A stretch of 64,000 nucleotides of DNA from Campylobacter sputorum. GTDB taxonomy: Bacteria; Campylobacterota; Campylobacteria; Campylobacterales; Campylobacteraceae. The position numbers were made by a program, and so were the translations under genes. Where the stretch lies: positions 434,001 to 498,000 of the forward strand of contig NZ_CP019685.1 of NCBI RefSeq assembly GCF_002220775.1. Direction: 5' to 3'. This document shows, one piece after another, positions 1 through 8,444 of this stretch (positions are counted from its first letter, which is position 1; every line of letters begins with the position of its first letter). Under the pieces are notes generated by a model. That model had not been told where the DNA came from. It did no database searches and saw nothing but the letters and a program-made list of their open reading frames with translations.

Positions 1-1824
<1,824 letters not shown>

Positions 1825-1827
1825 CAC

Positions 1828-1860
1828 AAACAAAGGAGAGAAATTTTCTTTCCTCTGTTT
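1828..1860 (+). terminator. rpoC terminator hairpin
   Basis: Two 16-nt arms (1828-1843 and 1845-1860) pair throughout, with two G-U wobbles. The real loop is a few A/T bases and the hairpin is followed by a T-rich run. It lies 3 nt after the rpoC stop and would separate rpoC from efp. Confidence 0.7.
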
Positions 1861-1899
1861 AATTTTATAAATTTATACTCATTAAAAAGGAGAAAATAA

Positions 1900-2466
1900 A
1901 TGGCGTATTCTATGGGAGATTTAAAAAAGGGTCTAAAGATAGAATTAGAAGGTGTTCCTTATAAAATTGTAGAGTATCAGCATGTAAAACCTGGCAAAGG
2001 AGCAGCTTTTGTTAGAGTAAAAATAAAATCATATATAGATGGTAGAGTTTTAGAAAAAACTTTTCATGCAGGTGATAAATGCGAAGCTCCAAATTTAGAA
2101 GATAAACAAATGCAATATCTTTATGATGATGGTGAGTTTTGTCAGTTTATGGATACTACTACTTACGAACAAATTTCAATTAGCGATGAAGAGGTTGGAG
2201 AGAACAAAAAATGGATGCTTGATGGTATGATGGTTGATGTTCTTTTTCATAATGGTAAGGCAATCGGACTTGAAGTTCCTCAGGTTGTTGAGTTAAAGAT
2301 AATAGAAACTGCTCCAAATTTCCGTGGTGATACGCAAGGAAGCAATAAAAAACCAGCTACACTTGAAACTGGTGCAGTTGTGCAAATTCCTTTTCATGTA
2401 TTAGAAGGTGAAGTTATCCGTGTTGATACAGTTAGGGGTGAATATATAGAAAGAGCAAATAAATAA
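1900..2466 (+). CDS. efp: Translation elongation factor P
   Basis: EF-P (188 aa, normal length) binds between the ribosomal P and E sites and rescues ribosomes stalled at polyproline. The N-terminal KOW-like domain carries the loop VKPGKGAAF; Lys33 at its tip is equivalent to E. coli Lys34, the residue modified by EpmA/EpmB in organisms that have them. The OB domains follow, ending in [17 protein letters not shown]. The start is set by AAAAGGAG 7 nt before ATG. The gene sits between the rpoC terminator and a long palindrome shared with the selenoprotein gene on the other strand, so it is probably monocistronic. Confidence 0.97.
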   Translation: MAYSMGDLKKGLKIELEGVPYKIVEYQHVKPGKGAAFVRVKIKSYIDGRVLEKTFHAGDKCEAPNLEDKQMQYLYDDGEFCQFMDTTTYEQISISDEEVGENKKWMLDGMMVDVLFHNGKAIGLEVPQVVELKIIETAPNFRGDTQGSNKKPATLETGAVVQIPFHVLEGEVIRVDTVRGEYIERANK

Positions 2467-2475
2467 TTTTTATAT

Positions 2476-2509
2476 TTTGTATCTGTTTTAAATTTAAAAC
2501 AGATACAAA
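2476..2509. terminator. Bidirectional terminator between efp and selW
   Basis: A perfect 34-nt palindrome: arm 2476-2492 is the exact reverse complement of 2493-2509. It lies between the convergent efp (+) and selW-like (-) genes, and T-rich stretches flank both sides, as expected for a shared terminator. Confidence 0.8.
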
Positions 2510-2517
2510 TTTTAAAT

Positions 2518-2748
2518 TTAAATCATCTTAATGAGTTCTAAAATTTCCCCATCATTAGGAAATCTCGGCTCATCCATATCTCTTTTTGAAAATATAATTT
2601 TTCCATCTACTTCAATTATGAAGTTACCGCCACTACCTGCTACAAGTTCTATCTTTGCATCATTATAGACGTTTTTTATTTCTTCTTCCACACGGGAAGC
2701 TTGTGGTCTATAAGATCAAGAATTACAATAAGTAATCTTTATATCCAT
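2518..2748 (-). CDS. selW: SelW-like selenoprotein with in-frame UGA (Rdx family)
   Basis: The frame runs from ATG 2748 to TAA 2518 with one internal TGA (2718-2716, codon 11). Read as selenocysteine it gives 76 residues starting MDIKITYCNSU. C8-N-S-U11 is the CxxU redox motif of the thioredoxin-like Rdx/SelW fold, in the usual place after the first beta strand. Downstream family features are also present: GSGGNFIIEVDGKIIFSKRD and then a PRFPNDGEI segment, matching the usual G.F.V..DG..IFS....RFP. AAGG lies upstream of ATG and a TATAAT box some 25-35 nt beyond it. Selenocysteine use (FdhA, SelW-like proteins) is known in Campylobacter. The role is presumed thiol redox. Without recoding, only a 10-residue peptide would be made. 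A conventional pseudogene is unlikely because TGA falls exactly on the U position. Confidence 0.85.
2684..2718 (-). promoter_or_regulatory. Candidate SECIS hairpin for selW
   Basis: Directly 3' of the UGA the mRNA can fold in two exclusive ways. One is CCACA (2706-2702) with UGUGG (2692-2688), supported by UCUU/AAGA (2715-2712 with 2687-2684) immediately after the UGA. The other is CUUCC (2699-2695) with GGAAG (2689-2685), enclosing a CGUGU loop 21 nt after the UGA. The second has a G within the first two loop bases and a UGA-to-loop distance in the range described for bacterial SECIS elements. Which fold SelB reads cannot be decided by eye. Confidence 0.55.
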
Positions 2749-2778
2749 TTTTTAACCTTTATTTTAAAATAAAAGTGC

Positions 2779-2820
2779 ATTATAGTAGGTAAATTTAAAT
2801 TTATTATAACATTGTATAAT
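2779..2820. promoter_or_regulatory. Divergent promoters for selW (-) and the DJ-1 gene (+)
   Basis: TATAAT on the minus strand (2784-2779) would give a leader of about 25 nt for selW. TGTATAAT on the plus strand (TATAAT at 2815-2820) gives a leader of about 20 nt for the gene starting at 2847. As usual in Campylobacter, no good -35 is seen, only A/T-rich upstream DNA. Confidence 0.55.
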
Positions 2821-2846
2821 TACTGAAATTATATAAAGGAGTTTTT

Positions 2847-3389
2847 ATGAAAATAGCAATTATCTTAGCAACAGGTTTTGAAGAAATTGAAGCTGTTAGC
2901 ATTATAGATATTTTAAAAAGAGGCGGTATCGATTGTGTTAGTGTGGGATTAGATAGAAGAAAAGTTACTGGAGCTCATAATATTACCGTGTATGCAGATA
3001 TTGTATTAGATGATTTGGTTGTAAGTGAGTATGAAATGGCTATTTTGCCAGGAGGATTACCTGGGGCAGATAATCTTGCAAACAGTCATAAGCTTTGCGA
3101 AATATTACAATCTTTTGATGCTAACAATAAACATATTGGTGCTATTTGTGCTGCTCCGTTTGTGCTTGCTAAATTTGATTTAATTAAAAACTCATACACT
3201 TGTTACCCTGGTTTTGAGAAAAATGTGAATAAAAGTGGTTATATATCAAATCAAAATGTAGTTCGCGATCACAATATAATGACTTCTAGAGGTCCTGCAA
3301 CAGCTATGGAATTTGGATTAGAAATTTTAAGAGAATTAAAAGGCGAAAAGGTATATTTAGATGTTAAAAATGGATTACTTTTTGAGTAA
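2847..3389 (+). CDS. DJ-1/PfpI (ThiJ) family protein
   Basis: 180 aa, the full length of a DJ-1 class protein. The nucleophile elbow GAICAAP places the reactive cysteine at C101. E15 in GFEEIEA is the conserved glutamate that lowers the pKa of that cysteine (E18 in human DJ-1). SRGPATAMEFGLEI is the conserved C-terminal helix. The family includes glyoxalase III/deglycase-like and redox-sensing proteins; the old name ThiJ does not imply thiamine synthesis. AAAGGAG precedes ATG. It is transcribed divergently from the selenoprotein gene, so both may belong to thiol or electrophile defence (inference). The exact substrate is not deducible. Confidence 0.92.
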   Translation: MKIAIILATGFEEIEAVSIIDILKRGGIDCVSVGLDRRKVTGAHNITVYADIVLDDLVVSEYEMAILPGGLPGADNLANSHKLCEILQSFDANNKHIGAICAAPFVLAKFDLIKNSYTCYPGFEKNVNKSGYISNQNVVRDHNIMTSRGPATAMEFGLEILRELKGEKVYLDVKNGLLFE

Positions 3390-3519
3390 ATTTTACTTAA
3401 ATTATAACAAAATTTAAAATTTATTAAATATTTTTTAAAATCTTACTCAAAATATGTATATTTTTGATATAATGCTTTATCCAAATTTAATTTGGAAAAT
3501 AAAGCAAGGAACGTGTTCA

Positions 3520-3765
3520 GTGAATATTTATGTTGGTAATTTGTCATATCGTATGACAGAAGCAGAGCTAAGGTCTACTTTTGAGGCTTATGGATCAGTA
3601 AGTCGTGCAAAAATAGTAAAAGATAGAGAAACAAATCGCTCAAAAGGATTTGGTTTTGTTGAAATGGAAAATGTAAGCGAAGGCTCAAAAGCTATCGAGG
3701 CTCTAAATGATACAGAAGTAGGTGGTAGAAAACTCAGAGTTAATGAGGCTAGACCAAAAGATTAG
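3520..3765 (+). CDS. Small RNA-binding protein with one RRM domain
   Basis: 81 residues forming a single RRM. RNP2 is IYVGNL near the N-terminus and RNP1 is KGFGFVEM in the middle; these are the aromatic RNA-stacking motifs. I place the start at GTG 3520, because AAGGA (3506-3510) lies 9 nt upstream and the family starts with NIYVGNL; an ATG at 3454 in the same frame has no such support. Single-RRM proteins of this type occur in many epsilonproteobacteria and cyanobacteria, presumably as RNA chaperones. TGATATAAT at about 3467-3475 could be its promoter. The stop codon is built into the terminator. Confidence 0.9.
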   Translation: MNIYVGNLSYRMTEAELRSTFEAYGSVSRAKIVKDRETNRSKGFGFVEMENVSEGSKAIEALNDTEVGGRKLRVNEARPKD

Positions 3766-3793
3766 TAAAAGGAGTTGCTTGACTCCTTTTACT
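3764..3793 (+). terminator. Terminator of the RRM gene
   Basis: A perfect 12-bp stem (AGTAAAAGGAGT, 3764-3775, with 3782-3793) around a 6-nt loop. The left arm begins inside the stop codon. The right arm ends in CTTTTACT and lacks a long T tail. Confidence 0.7.
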
Positions 3794-4240
3794 AAGTATT
3801 ATTAAATTTAGATTTCTACATTAAATTTTAAAAATAAACTATATGAATTTTAATAGATATTTTGTAAATCTTTTTGATATCATTATAACAACTTCAGGCT
3901 TGTCATCACTATAGCAAGTTTTCTATCTTATATAGAATTTACTTTATCTTTTAAATTTTAATTCATAACTTTCTTAAATTTAATTTTTTTGAACTCATAA
4001 ATGTTGTAGTTGAAAAATAATATTTTTTGATATCAAATTTAAGTATTTATAAAAAATATTTATATTGCATTCATACTTTTTTAAAGCAGTAAAAATCAGT
4101 TTTTGTATCTATTAAAAATATTTGTTTAAGCATATAAAAGCAGATACAAATTTATCTAAATTTAAACTAAAAGTAGTCGCAAGAGAGTATATAAAATTTT
4201 TAAAAATATAAACTAATATTAAATTTATTTTTTATGTAAT

Positions 4241-4260
4241 TATGTTACAATTTGTTACAA
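4241..4260 (+). repeat. Tandem 10-bp direct repeat containing TGTTACAA
   Basis: TATGTTACAA is followed directly by TTTGTTACAA, so the 8-mer TGTTACAA recurs with a period of exactly 10 bp, one helical turn. That spacing is typical of head-to-tail binding of OmpR-family response regulators. It lies about 200 bp upstream of assT. Confidence 0.4.
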
Positions 4261-4323
4261 ATAAATATTTTTTAATCTAAATTTATAGTTGTAGTTAATA
4301 TTTTATAAACAAGGTTTTATCGT

Positions 4324-4332
4324 CCCCCCCCC
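4324..4332 (+). repeat. Poly-C tract (C9) in the assT upstream region
   Basis: Nine consecutive C in an otherwise A/T-rich region, 128 bp before the assT start and roughly 70 bp before its likely -10 box. In Campylobacter, G/C homopolymers of this length are typical slipped-strand contingency tracts. Confidence 0.7.
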
Positions 4333-4460
4333 AGTTATACTAGTGCAAATTTTTAGAACCAAAATATAAAAAATAAATATAATAATTAAAGTATTTTTTG
4401 TTAGAATGATACTTGTAAAGAATTTTTATAGCTTTATAAATTTATTATTAGGAGTAAATA

Positions 4461-6332
4461 ATGAAAAGTTTTAGAAAAACTTTAAGTTCAGCACTTGTTG
4501 CTGCAATGTTGTTAAGTGTTGGTTCAACATCGGTTTTTGCTATGGGTGGACCAAGTGGTGCTAAGATAGATTGGCAAGTTCAAGGCGAGATAGGTGCTGT
4601 AAAAATTAATCCATATGGATATTCTCCACTTACTGCGGTTATACAAAATGGCGGTTATGTTTTAAAAGACGCTAGTGTTGAGATAGTGCCAAAAGATGGT
4701 GGTAGAAAAATATCTTATAAAATAGATGATAATAAATTAAAACTATATGGTGGAATTCCTGTTTGGGGACTTTATGCTGATCATATGAATGAAGTAAAAG
4801 TTAAATATTCTAAAAAAATTCCAGGTAAACAAGAATGGCAAAATGTAAGCGAACAATACAAGATTCCAACAGCTCCAGTTATGCTTCCGACTTCTGGACT
4901 TCTTGGACATACAAAAGTTCCAGTTGGATCAATTAAAGTTGAAAAAGTTGAGAAAGGTTTTGAAGATAGGCTTTATCTTGTGAATAATGTTACAGGAAAA
5001 TCACCTGCAAATAGTTCACAAATAGTATGGAATAACCCAGCTGGCGGTGCAATGGAGTGGAACTATGGATCAAATGCTTTTATAATAGATACTGCAGGAG
5101 ATGTTAGATGGTATTTTGATTCATCTAAATTAATCAGCTTTACAGATTTTATGCATACTGGTATTATGATGGGATTTCAACAAGGTAAAGATGGTGCTTT
5201 AACTTGGGGTTATGGACAAAGATATGTAAAATACGATCTTATGGGTAGAGAGGTATTTAATAGAGCTCTTCCTCTGGGTTATATAGATTTTTCGCATTCA
5301 TTTGATCAGGCACAAAATGGTAATTATTTGCTAAGAGTTGCATCTGCAAATACAAAAAGACCAGATGGAAATAATGTAAGAACCGTAAGAGATGTTATTG
5401 TTGAAGTATCTCCAAATGGTGAAGTAGTAGATGATTGGAGACTTTTTGAGATTTTAGATCCATATAGAAGTGATGCTATTTTGGTTTTAGATCAAGGTGC
5501 TGTTTGTTTAAATATAGATGCTAGTGCCGCAGGACACACTATGAGTGAAGAAGAACTTGCTAAACTTGATTCAGAAGGTGCGTTTGGAGATATAGCCGGA
5601 ACAGGTACTGGTAGAAACTGGGTGCATGTAAATAGCGTAGATTATGATTCAAATGATGATAGTATTGTTATTTCAAGTCGTCATCAAAATGCAGTTATTA
5701 AAATCGGTAGAGATAAAGAAGTAAAATGGATTATAGGTGCTCACAAGGGTTGGAAAGATAAATTTAAAGATAAATTACTTCAACCTGTAGACAGCAAAGG
5801 TAATAAAATAGTTTGTGAAAATGATTATTCAAAATGTCCTGGATATGAGAATGAAAAAGGTGGGTTTGACTGGACTTGGACTCAACACACTGCATTTATA
5901 ATTGATTCTAAAACAAATAAAAATGTTGTATATTTGACAGTTTTTGATAATGGAGATAGTCGTGGTATGGAACAACCTGCACTTGCTTCTATGAAATATA
6001 GTAGAGCAGTAGTTTATAAAGTTGATCAAAAGAAAATGACTGTTGAGCAAGTTTGGGAATATGGAAAACAAAGAGGAAATTCATGGTATAGTCCAGTTAC
6101 AAGCTTGACAAAATATATGGATGATAAAAATTCTATTATGGTATATTCAGCAACAGCTGGAATGGGTTATGATTTGGCAGCAGGAAAAGTTTTAGGTGTA
6201 GCAACTCCTGAAATTGATGAATTTAAATGGGGCTCTAAAGAACCTAGTGTTATGATTAAATTTACAGGTGTTGGAAATGGATATCAAGCTATGCCAATTA
6301 GTATAGACAAAGCTTTTGCTCCTAAAAAATAA
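4461..6332 (+). CDS. assT: Arylsulfate sulfotransferase, periplasmic
   Basis: 623 aa with a Sec signal peptide (K/R start, hydrophobic core, cleavage after VFA at about residue 27). AssT moves sulfate from one phenol to another in the periplasm through a sulfo-histidine, without PAPS. The active-site set is visible: H279 (DFSH), H389 (NWVH), R407 (SSRH) and H476 (WTQH), matching E. coli H252, H356, R374 and H436 in order and nearly in spacing. C452 and C459 sit just before the catalytic histidine, like the structural disulfide of E. coli AssT; no DsbL/DsbI partner is nearby, unlike the C. jejuni astA locus as I recall it. A TTAGGAG site precedes ATG. The gene stands alone between a C9-bearing leader and a terminator. 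Confidence 0.95.
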   Translation: MKSFRKTLSSALVAAMLLSVGSTSVFAMGGPSGAKIDWQVQGEIGAVKINPYGYSPLTAVIQNGGYVLKDASVEIVPKDGGRKISYKIDDNKLKLYGGIPVWGLYADHMNEVKVKYSKKIPGKQEWQNVSEQYKIPTAPVMLPTSGLLGHTKVPVGSIKVEKVEKGFEDRLYLVNNVTGKSPANSSQIVWNNPAGGAMEWNYGSNAFIIDTAGDVRWYFDSSKLISFTDFMHTGIMMGFQQGKDGALTWGYGQRYVKYDLMGREVFNRALPLGYIDFSHSFDQAQNGNYLLRVASANTKRPDGNNVRTVRDVIVEVSPNGEVVDDWRLFEILDPYRSDAILVLDQGAVCLNIDASAAGHTMSEEELAKLDSEGAFGDIAGTGTGRNWVHVNSVDYDSNDDSIVISSRHQNAVIKIGRDKEVKWIIGAHKGWKDKFKDKLLQPVDSKGNKIVCENDYSKCPGYENEKGGFDWTWTQHTAFIIDSKTNKNVVYLTVFDNGDSRGMEQPALASMKYSRAVVYKVDQKKMTVEQVWEYGKQRGNSWYSPVTSLTKYMDDKNSIMVYSATAGMGYDLAAGKVLGVATPEIDEFKWGSKEPSVMIKFTGVGNGYQAMPISIDKAFAPKK

Positions 6333-6339
6333 ATAATTA

Positions 6340-6367
6340 TTTCTCCTTGAATTTATTCAAGGAGAAA
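6340..6367 (+). terminator. assT terminator
   Basis: A perfect 12-bp stem TTTCTCCTTGAA / TTCAAGGAGAAA with a TTTA loop, 8 nt after the assT stop, followed by A/T-rich DNA. Confidence 0.75.
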
Positions 6368-6655
6368 TTAATTCTAGTAACTTTTTATCATCTTGTGGTT
6401 TGTATAGGTGCTTTGTATTTTTTAAGGAATATAATAAATAATTTGTTAGTAATATTTTTTAATACTATAATAAAAATAAAATATATATCATTGTAATATA
6501 CAAATTCACTTTCTAACTTTATATTTTAGATATATTAATTTTTAAATTTTGATATAAATTTTTAAATAAAAACAATCAAATGTATTTTATTTATTAAATG
6601 TTTTAAAAGCATAAAATTGATAAAATCACAATTTTAATTAAAATAAGGATGATAT
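6368..6655. other. Intergenic region before thiD
   Basis: About 290 bp, extremely A/T-rich, with no coding frame. GATAAAAT at about 6619-6626 is a plausible extended -10 for thiD and AATAAGGA before ATG a ribosome site. Nothing else is seen. Confidence 0.4.
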
Positions 6656-7444
6656 ATGAAAAATGTTCTTAGTATAGCCGGTGTTGATCCAAGCGGTGGT
6701 GCTGGAATTATAGCTGATTTAAAGGTTTTTATAGCTCATGATGTTTTTGCTATGGGGGTTGTAACTGCTACTACAGCTCAAAACACACAAGGTCTTTTTG
6801 GTATGCAATTAATCGATACTAAAACGATAGAAGATGGCATAAAAAGAATTTTTGATGATATAAGGGTAGATGCTATAAAAATAGGCGTAGTTCCAAGCGT
6901 TGAGATTATAAAAACAGTTGCAAATACTCTAAAAAGCATTCCAAATTTACCACCTGTTGTACTTGATCCTGTTATGAGTTGCAAAAACGGAGATATTTGG
7001 TTAGAAGAAAATTCCCAAAAAACTCTTGTAAGTGAGCTTTTTCCAATATCTTATGTAATAACTCCAAATTTATATGAAGCACAACAAATTTTACAAACCA
7101 AACTTTCTAGTGAAGATGATTTTAAAGAAGCTTGTATAAATTTAACTAAATTTGGTGCAAAAAATATTTATCTAAAAGCTGGTAATGTAAATGGCATTTC
7201 TTTAGATGTTTTCTATGATGGAAAAGATTTTGAATTGTTAAAAACACCTAGAATAAACTCAAATCATACTCACGGAACAGGATGTTCTCTCTCAAGCGCT
7301 ATTGCTGCAAATTTAGCAAATGGTGAAAGTGTAAAAAATGCTTGTAAAAAAGCAAAAGAATACATAACTGGTGCTATTTCTCATCCTGCTATGATAGGAT
7401 CAGGTTGTAATCCTATAGATCATTTTTATAAAAACCATATATAA
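6656..7444 (+). CDS. thiD: Hydroxymethylpyrimidine/phosphomethylpyrimidine kinase
   Basis: 262 aa, a normal-length ribokinase-fold enzyme that phosphorylates HMP and then HMP-P to HMP-PP in thiamine synthesis. N-terminal GVDPSGGAGIIADL (residues 9-22) is the substrate-binding motif, AQNT follows at 41-44, and the C-terminal anion hole is HGTGCSLSSA, with C210 characteristic of ThiD. No other thi gene is adjacent. A bidirectional hairpin closes the gene. Confidence 0.95.
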   Translation: MKNVLSIAGVDPSGGAGIIADLKVFIAHDVFAMGVVTATTAQNTQGLFGMQLIDTKTIEDGIKRIFDDIRVDAIKIGVVPSVEIIKTVANTLKSIPNLPPVVLDPVMSCKNGDIWLEENSQKTLVSELFPISYVITPNLYEAQQILQTKLSSEDDFKEACINLTKFGAKNIYLKAGNVNGISLDVFYDGKDFELLKTPRINSNHTHGTGCSLSSAIAANLANGESVKNACKKAKEYITGAISHPAMIGSGCNPIDHFYKNHI

Positions 7445-7448
7445 AAAT

Positions 7449-7493
7449 AATAAGGTAAATTTAGACATCACAAACGCCGAAATTTGCCTTATT
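7449..7493. terminator. Bidirectional terminator after thiD
   Basis: Arms 7449-7462 and 7480-7493 pair over 14 bp with one G-U wobble around a 17-nt loop. It lies between convergent thiD and the broken small membrane gene, and overlaps the end of the latter. Confidence 0.65.
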
Positions 7494-7706
7494 CATAATT
7501 TCGTATAATATATAAATTATTAATCCTAATGCAATAAGAATCAAAATACCATAAACATAAGTTTTAGCTATATAAGCTTCTTTATTTTTCCTTAGTCTAT
7601 TTCTTTGCTTTATAAGTTCTTCTATCTGAGCATCTTTTTTCTTACTTAATTCTTTTAGTTAATTTATGGATTTTTCTATGGAATCTAACTTGTCTTCTTG
7701 TGTCAT
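7461..7706 (-). pseudogene. Small one-TM membrane protein gene broken by a nonsense codon
   Basis: From ATG 7706 (with a GGGAG site) the frame reads MTQEDKLDSIEKSIN, then TAA at codon 16 (7661-7659), then continues open for 65 more codons to TAA 7461-7463. The remainder is a charged helix (KKKDAQIEELIKQRNRLR) followed by one hydrophobic segment (YVYGILILIALGLIIYIL). One base change (CAA to TAA) explains the interruption. No restart codon lies in frame after the stop. The family is not recognised; topology is a short coiled coil plus a C-terminal anchor. Confidence 0.6.
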
Positions 7707-7726
7707 ACAAACTCCCTTTAATTATT

Positions 7727-8308
7727 TTAAATACTATTTTTAGAAAATTTTTTTATAGTGCTTTGATTTACCGGAACATTTATCATATTTAAATTTGCAT
7801 ATCTTAAATCCTCTATAGTATAAAACGCCCAAGGGTTATTTTCTTTTATTAAAGGAAGTATATTATCTATTTCACAGCGTTTTATAACAACAAAAAGTAT
7901 ATTTATATCACCCTCATTTCCGTTTGCATTTATCATACTTACACTATATCCGCTATTTCTTAGCATTTTTGCTAAATTTACTGCTTTTATTTTTGGTATT
8001 ATCCTAACTACAACATGCCCGAGTGCTAATTTTTCTTCAAGCAGTATGCCAAAAAGATTACCAAGTGCAAAACCAAGAGCATACGCTATATAGTTTTGCC
8101 ATCCATCAAGGTGAGCCATAACTTGAGTGATTGCTATAAGCCATATTAAAATTTCAAAAAATCCTAAAATAGGTGCTATTATCTTTTTACCTTTTGAAAC
8201 AAGGATAATTCTTATAGTTCCAAGAGTAACATCTATAATTCTTGCCAAGCATATTAAAATAGGTATCCCAATATATCTAAAAAAATCACTTTGTAAAAAT
8301 TCACTCAT
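7727..8308 (-). CDS. UPF0316 (DUF2179/DUF5698) membrane protein
   Basis: 193 aa. The N-terminal half has three hydrophobic segments (about residues 12-32, 43-62 and 72-90) with the family signature RIIDVTLGTIRII and the loop GFFEILIW. The C-terminal half is a soluble DUF2179-type domain beginning at VVVRIIPK. Members occur across bacteria (e.g. YebE of Bacillus) with no settled function; some DUF2179 domains are suspected nucleotide binders. The gene is followed on the same strand by the broken small membrane gene with a 20-bp gap, so both may have formed an operon. Confidence 0.85.
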   Translation of the reverse strand: MSEFLQSDFFRYIGIPILICLARIIDVTLGTIRIILVSKGKKIIAPILGFFEILIWLIAITQVMAHLDGWQNYIAYALGFALGNLFGILLEEKLALGHVVVRIIPKIKAVNLAKMLRNSGYSVSMINANGNEGDINILFVVIKRCEIDNILPLIKENNPWAFYTIEDLRYANLNMINVPVNQSTIKKFSKNSI

Positions 8309-8413
8309 ATAAACGCCTTTTATTTTTTATGATTTTACCAAATAAACAAAAAGTTTACAAATAATTATATTGGTTAATTTTAAGTAGTTGTATCAAAAGA
8401 AAATTAAATTTTT

Positions 8414-8436
8414 AGCAGCACCTTGAAGGTGCCACT
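8414..8436 (-). terminator. Terminator of the assT pseudogene
   Basis: A GC-rich hairpin, GCACC with GGTGC around TTGAA, extended by AG/CT pairs. In the direction of the minus-strand gene it is followed by CTAAAAATTTAATTTTC. It lies just after the stop at 8445. Confidence 0.65.
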
Positions 8437-8444
8437 AAATTCTG

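Larger units (their letters stand above)
3794..4460. other. Long non-coding stretch upstream of assT
   Basis: About 665 bp of very A/T-rich DNA with stops in all frames. No tRNA or recognisable RNA gene is seen. Three items stand out: a tandem 10-bp repeat (4241-4260), a C9 run (4324-4332) and a likely promoter TTAGAAT at about 4400-4406. It may hold a decayed gene, but no remnant could be recognised. Confidence 0.6.

Noticed and set aside
3454-3519. Longer N-terminus for the RRM protein
   Set aside because: The added 22 residues are not RRM-like, contain a promoter-like TATAAT, and the GTG at 3520 has a well-placed AAGGA.
7659-7661. Stop codon recoding (TAA/TAG read-through) linking the broken genes at 7.5 and 46.6 kb
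   Set aside because: Different stop codons, no common downstream structure, and both lie among other decayed genes; simple nonsense mutations explain them.
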